From positions 1 through 7,140 of the forward strand of contig JAIRPZ010000106.1 in the NCBI GenBank assembly GCA_031256755.1: a DNA stretch of 7,140 nt, in the 5' to 3' direction. This DNA is from Planctomycetaceae bacterium. Its GTDB lineage: Bacteria; Planctomycetota; Planctomycetia; Pirellulales; Thermoguttaceae. Each line of letters opens with the position of its first letter. The stretch's first letter is position 1. Below the pieces are notes generated by a model. It was not told the DNA's origin. It worked only from the letters and a program-made list of their open reading frames with translations, and searched no databases. A program made the position numbers and the translations under genes. Below are positions 6,219-7,140 of the stretch, one piece after another.

Positions 6219-6365
6219 TTAAATTTTGCGGATTTTAACGGCGAAAGCGGATTCTTCCAAGTCCACCCGCTGCTTTTGCCGAAGGAACTGGCGAGGGACG
6301 TTTTTCACGGATGTTATAACAATGTTTAACGGATTATTTGCCGGTTGCGGATTCTTCTTTGCCAT
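6219..6365 (-). CDS. Possible 48-residue small protein, unrecognised
   Basis: Within a longer minus-strand open frame, an ATG at 6365 is preceded by GGAGAAAA, a good Shine-Dalgarno match at workable spacing and the only one I see in the window. The product begins MAKKNPQPANNPLNIVITSV and ends AFAVKIRKI; it is basic, with no signal peptide or membrane segment. I do not recognise it. No -10/-35 pair is visible upstream, a hairpin lies about 40 bp upstream, and a plus-strand frame overlaps it. As the confident genes here lack Shine-Dalgarno sequences, the match may be chance. Confidence 0.2.
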   Translation of the reverse strand: MAKKNPQPANNPLNIVITSVKNVPRQFLRQKQRVDLEESAFAVKIRKI

Positions 6366-6403
6366 TTTTCTCCGAAACAAGAAAACCGTTAACACTCCGC
6401 GAG

Positions 6404-6423
6404 CGGCGGACATACGTCCGCCG
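6404..6423. other. Perfect GC-rich hairpin, 8-bp stem with ATAC loop
   Basis: CGGCGGAC (6404-6411), loop ATAC, and GTCCGCCG (6416-6423) form a perfect 8-bp stem. There is no T-run directly after it on the plus strand (CAAAAC... follows), and on the minus strand the following bases (GCTCGCGGAG) are not T-rich either. It is therefore not an obvious intrinsic terminator. It could be a protein site or RNA structure in the leader of the downstream gene. Confidence 0.6.
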
Positions 6424-6508
6424 GTCAAAACAAAACGTCCGCCAATTGCCTTTCTTGCTTTTGACGCGCCGGCTCGCAGCCACCCCAACGTTAAAATAGA
6501 AAAAATAT

Positions 6509-6515
6509 GGGGGGG
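6509..6515 (+). repeat. Run of seven G at the start of the surface-protein gene
   Basis: The first G of the run is the third base of the ATG at 6507. With seven G the ATG is out of frame with the signal peptide; with eight, or with five, it is in frame. Poly-G runs at such positions are classic sites of slipped-strand phase variation in other bacteria, and also of sequencing or assembly error. Confidence 0.9.
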
Positions 6516-6535
6516 TTAGGAGTCTTGCCGCGGTG

Positions 6536-7140
6536 ATGCTCCTCGCCGCAAATCACGCCGCTTTTGCCCAAGGTCTCACATGGACGGGCAAAACAGGCAA
6601 CATTTGGGATAATTCTTCATCAGCGATAAACTGGAATGATGGTACTGATACATCCTATGTGTCCGGCCGTAACGTTTCCTTTGATAGTTCCGGCAGTAAC
6701 AAAGACATTCTCTTAAATGCTGATGTGTCAGCAGGGACTTTAACTGTTCAAAACACCGGTTACACGTTTAACTTGAACGGTCACTCTCTGACGGGTACGG
6801 GTATAATGCAATTTCAAAATTCCGCTTTCATTGCCAGCAAAGACTCATCCATTATCGGAAATGTTGAGATAACCGGCACAAATACTTTTACTTTCAATAT
6901 GACTGCCGGTCTTACGAACGGTGACTCCATTTTAACATTCGGCGGAACGCTAACCACCGGTGTCAGCGGCAGCAGTACCCTCCGCATTGCAGAGGTCGAT
7001 AACTTGAGTGCAGGATTAACGATTGCCCTGTTAACGGTCAATAACCCCAGTTTACCGGCACAATTTTTTGATCCCACTTCGCCTACAAACTTTTCAACCA
7101 ACAGCACGGCAAACCCTGCGTTCACTTCTTACACGTGGCA
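6536..7140 (+). CDS. Secreted/surface protein with autotransporter-associated beta-strand repeats, 5' part (runs off the window)
   Basis: The frame is open from just after a TAG at 6497 to the window end. It encodes a signal-peptide-like hydrophobic stretch SLAAVMLLAANHAAFAQ, with likely cleavage after AFA, then GLTWTGKTGNIWDNSSSAINW, which matches the usual start of autotransporter-associated beta-strand-repeat proteins (W-T-G ... W ... N-W). A Gly/Ser/Thr/Asn-rich, Cys-free sequence follows, with alternating beta-strand character (for example VSAGTLTVQNTGYTFNLNGH). About 201 codons are visible. The protein is expected outside the cytoplasm, as adhesin or surface layer material; its C-terminal anchor is not visible. 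The start is problematic: the first ATG in frame (6536, or GTG at 6533) falls inside the hydrophobic core and leaves no basic n-region. An ATG at 6507 followed by a G-run would supply MGG-VRSLAAVM if the run had one more G (or two fewer). As given, that ATG reads MGGLGVLPR and stops. Confidence 0.75.
   Translation, partial: MLLAANHAAFAQGLTWTGKTGNIWDNSSSAINWNDGTDTSYVSGRNVSFDSSGSNKDILLNADVSAGTLTVQNTGYTFNLNGHSLTGTGIMQFQNSAFIASKDSSIIGNVEITGTNTFTFNMTAGLTNGDSILTFGGTLTTGVSGSSTLRIAEVDNLSAGLTIALLTVNNPSLPAQFFDPTSPTNFSTNSTANPAFTSYTW

Larger units (their letters stand above)
6197..6535. other. Poorly coding stretch between the repeats and the surface-protein gene
   Basis: No recognisable protein is present. 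A plus-strand open frame (TTG at 6226 to TAG at 6519) and a minus-strand open frame (6488 to 6219) overlap completely, and neither resembles a known family. Features seen are a perfect hairpin at 6404-6423, a TGTTATAAC extended -10-like sequence at 6312-6320 with no -35 box, and two occurrences of GCGGATTCTTC (near 6249 and 6347). Presumably it contains the promoter and leader of the downstream gene, but I could not identify a convincing one. Confidence 0.5.

Noticed and set aside
6814..7125. 103-residue minus-strand open frame at the right end
   Set aside because: Antisense to the clearly better-supported beta-strand-repeat protein on the plus strand.

Overview
The window looks like chromosomal DNA of a planctomycete (phylum Planctomycetota). 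The main reasons are a short SecA-like ATPase of the kind I associate with that phylum, no convincing Shine-Dalgarno sequence at the start of any of the three intact genes, an Rpn/PD-(D/E)XK-type gene remnant beside small inverted repeats, and the start of a secreted protein of the autotransporter-associated beta-strand-repeat type. I could not run a database search, so the phylum is an inference; a Verrucomicrobia/Lentisphaerae relative is the main alternative.

Layout. Bases 1-358 lie downstream of the first gene and hold no convincing gene. Their main feature is a 21-bp tandem repeat (194-292). A complete formate--tetrahydrofolate ligase gene (fhs, minus, 359-2035) follows, then a 195-bp gap with a good extended -10 promoter for fhs. 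Next is a 629-residue SecA-like ATPase (minus, 2231-4120) with both nucleotide-binding domains and the preprotein cross-linking domain. It lacks the helical wing, the two-helix finger and the C-terminal linker of housekeeping SecA. The 146-bp gap 4121-4266 carries two divergent promoters, one almost leaderless for the SecA-like gene and one near-consensus for dprA (plus, 4267-5529), which encodes the DNA-processing protein DprA of natural transformation.

From 5530 the character changes to an accessory, repeat-rich region. A 110-residue C-terminal fragment of an Rpn-type recombination-promoting nuclease (5682-6014) is tightly bracketed by inverted copies of a short repeat (5592-5630 and 6016-6047). 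A third copy at 6159-6195 pairs with the second around another inner inverted repeat, giving a nested hairpin of about 180 bp. After a poorly coding stretch (6197-6535) comes the 5' end of a surface or secreted beta-strand-repeat protein that runs off the window. Its signal peptide is in frame only from codons lacking a proper start. An ATG followed by G residues (a run of seven) lies just upstream in the wrong frame, so the gene is either phase-variable, frameshifted, or affected by a sequencing error.

The three intact genes do not form an obvious pathway: one-carbon metabolism (fhs), a specialised translocase-like ATPase, and DNA uptake (dprA). The most notable points are the G-tract at the start of the surface-protein gene, the nested inverted repeats with the Rpn remnant, and the minimal SecA.
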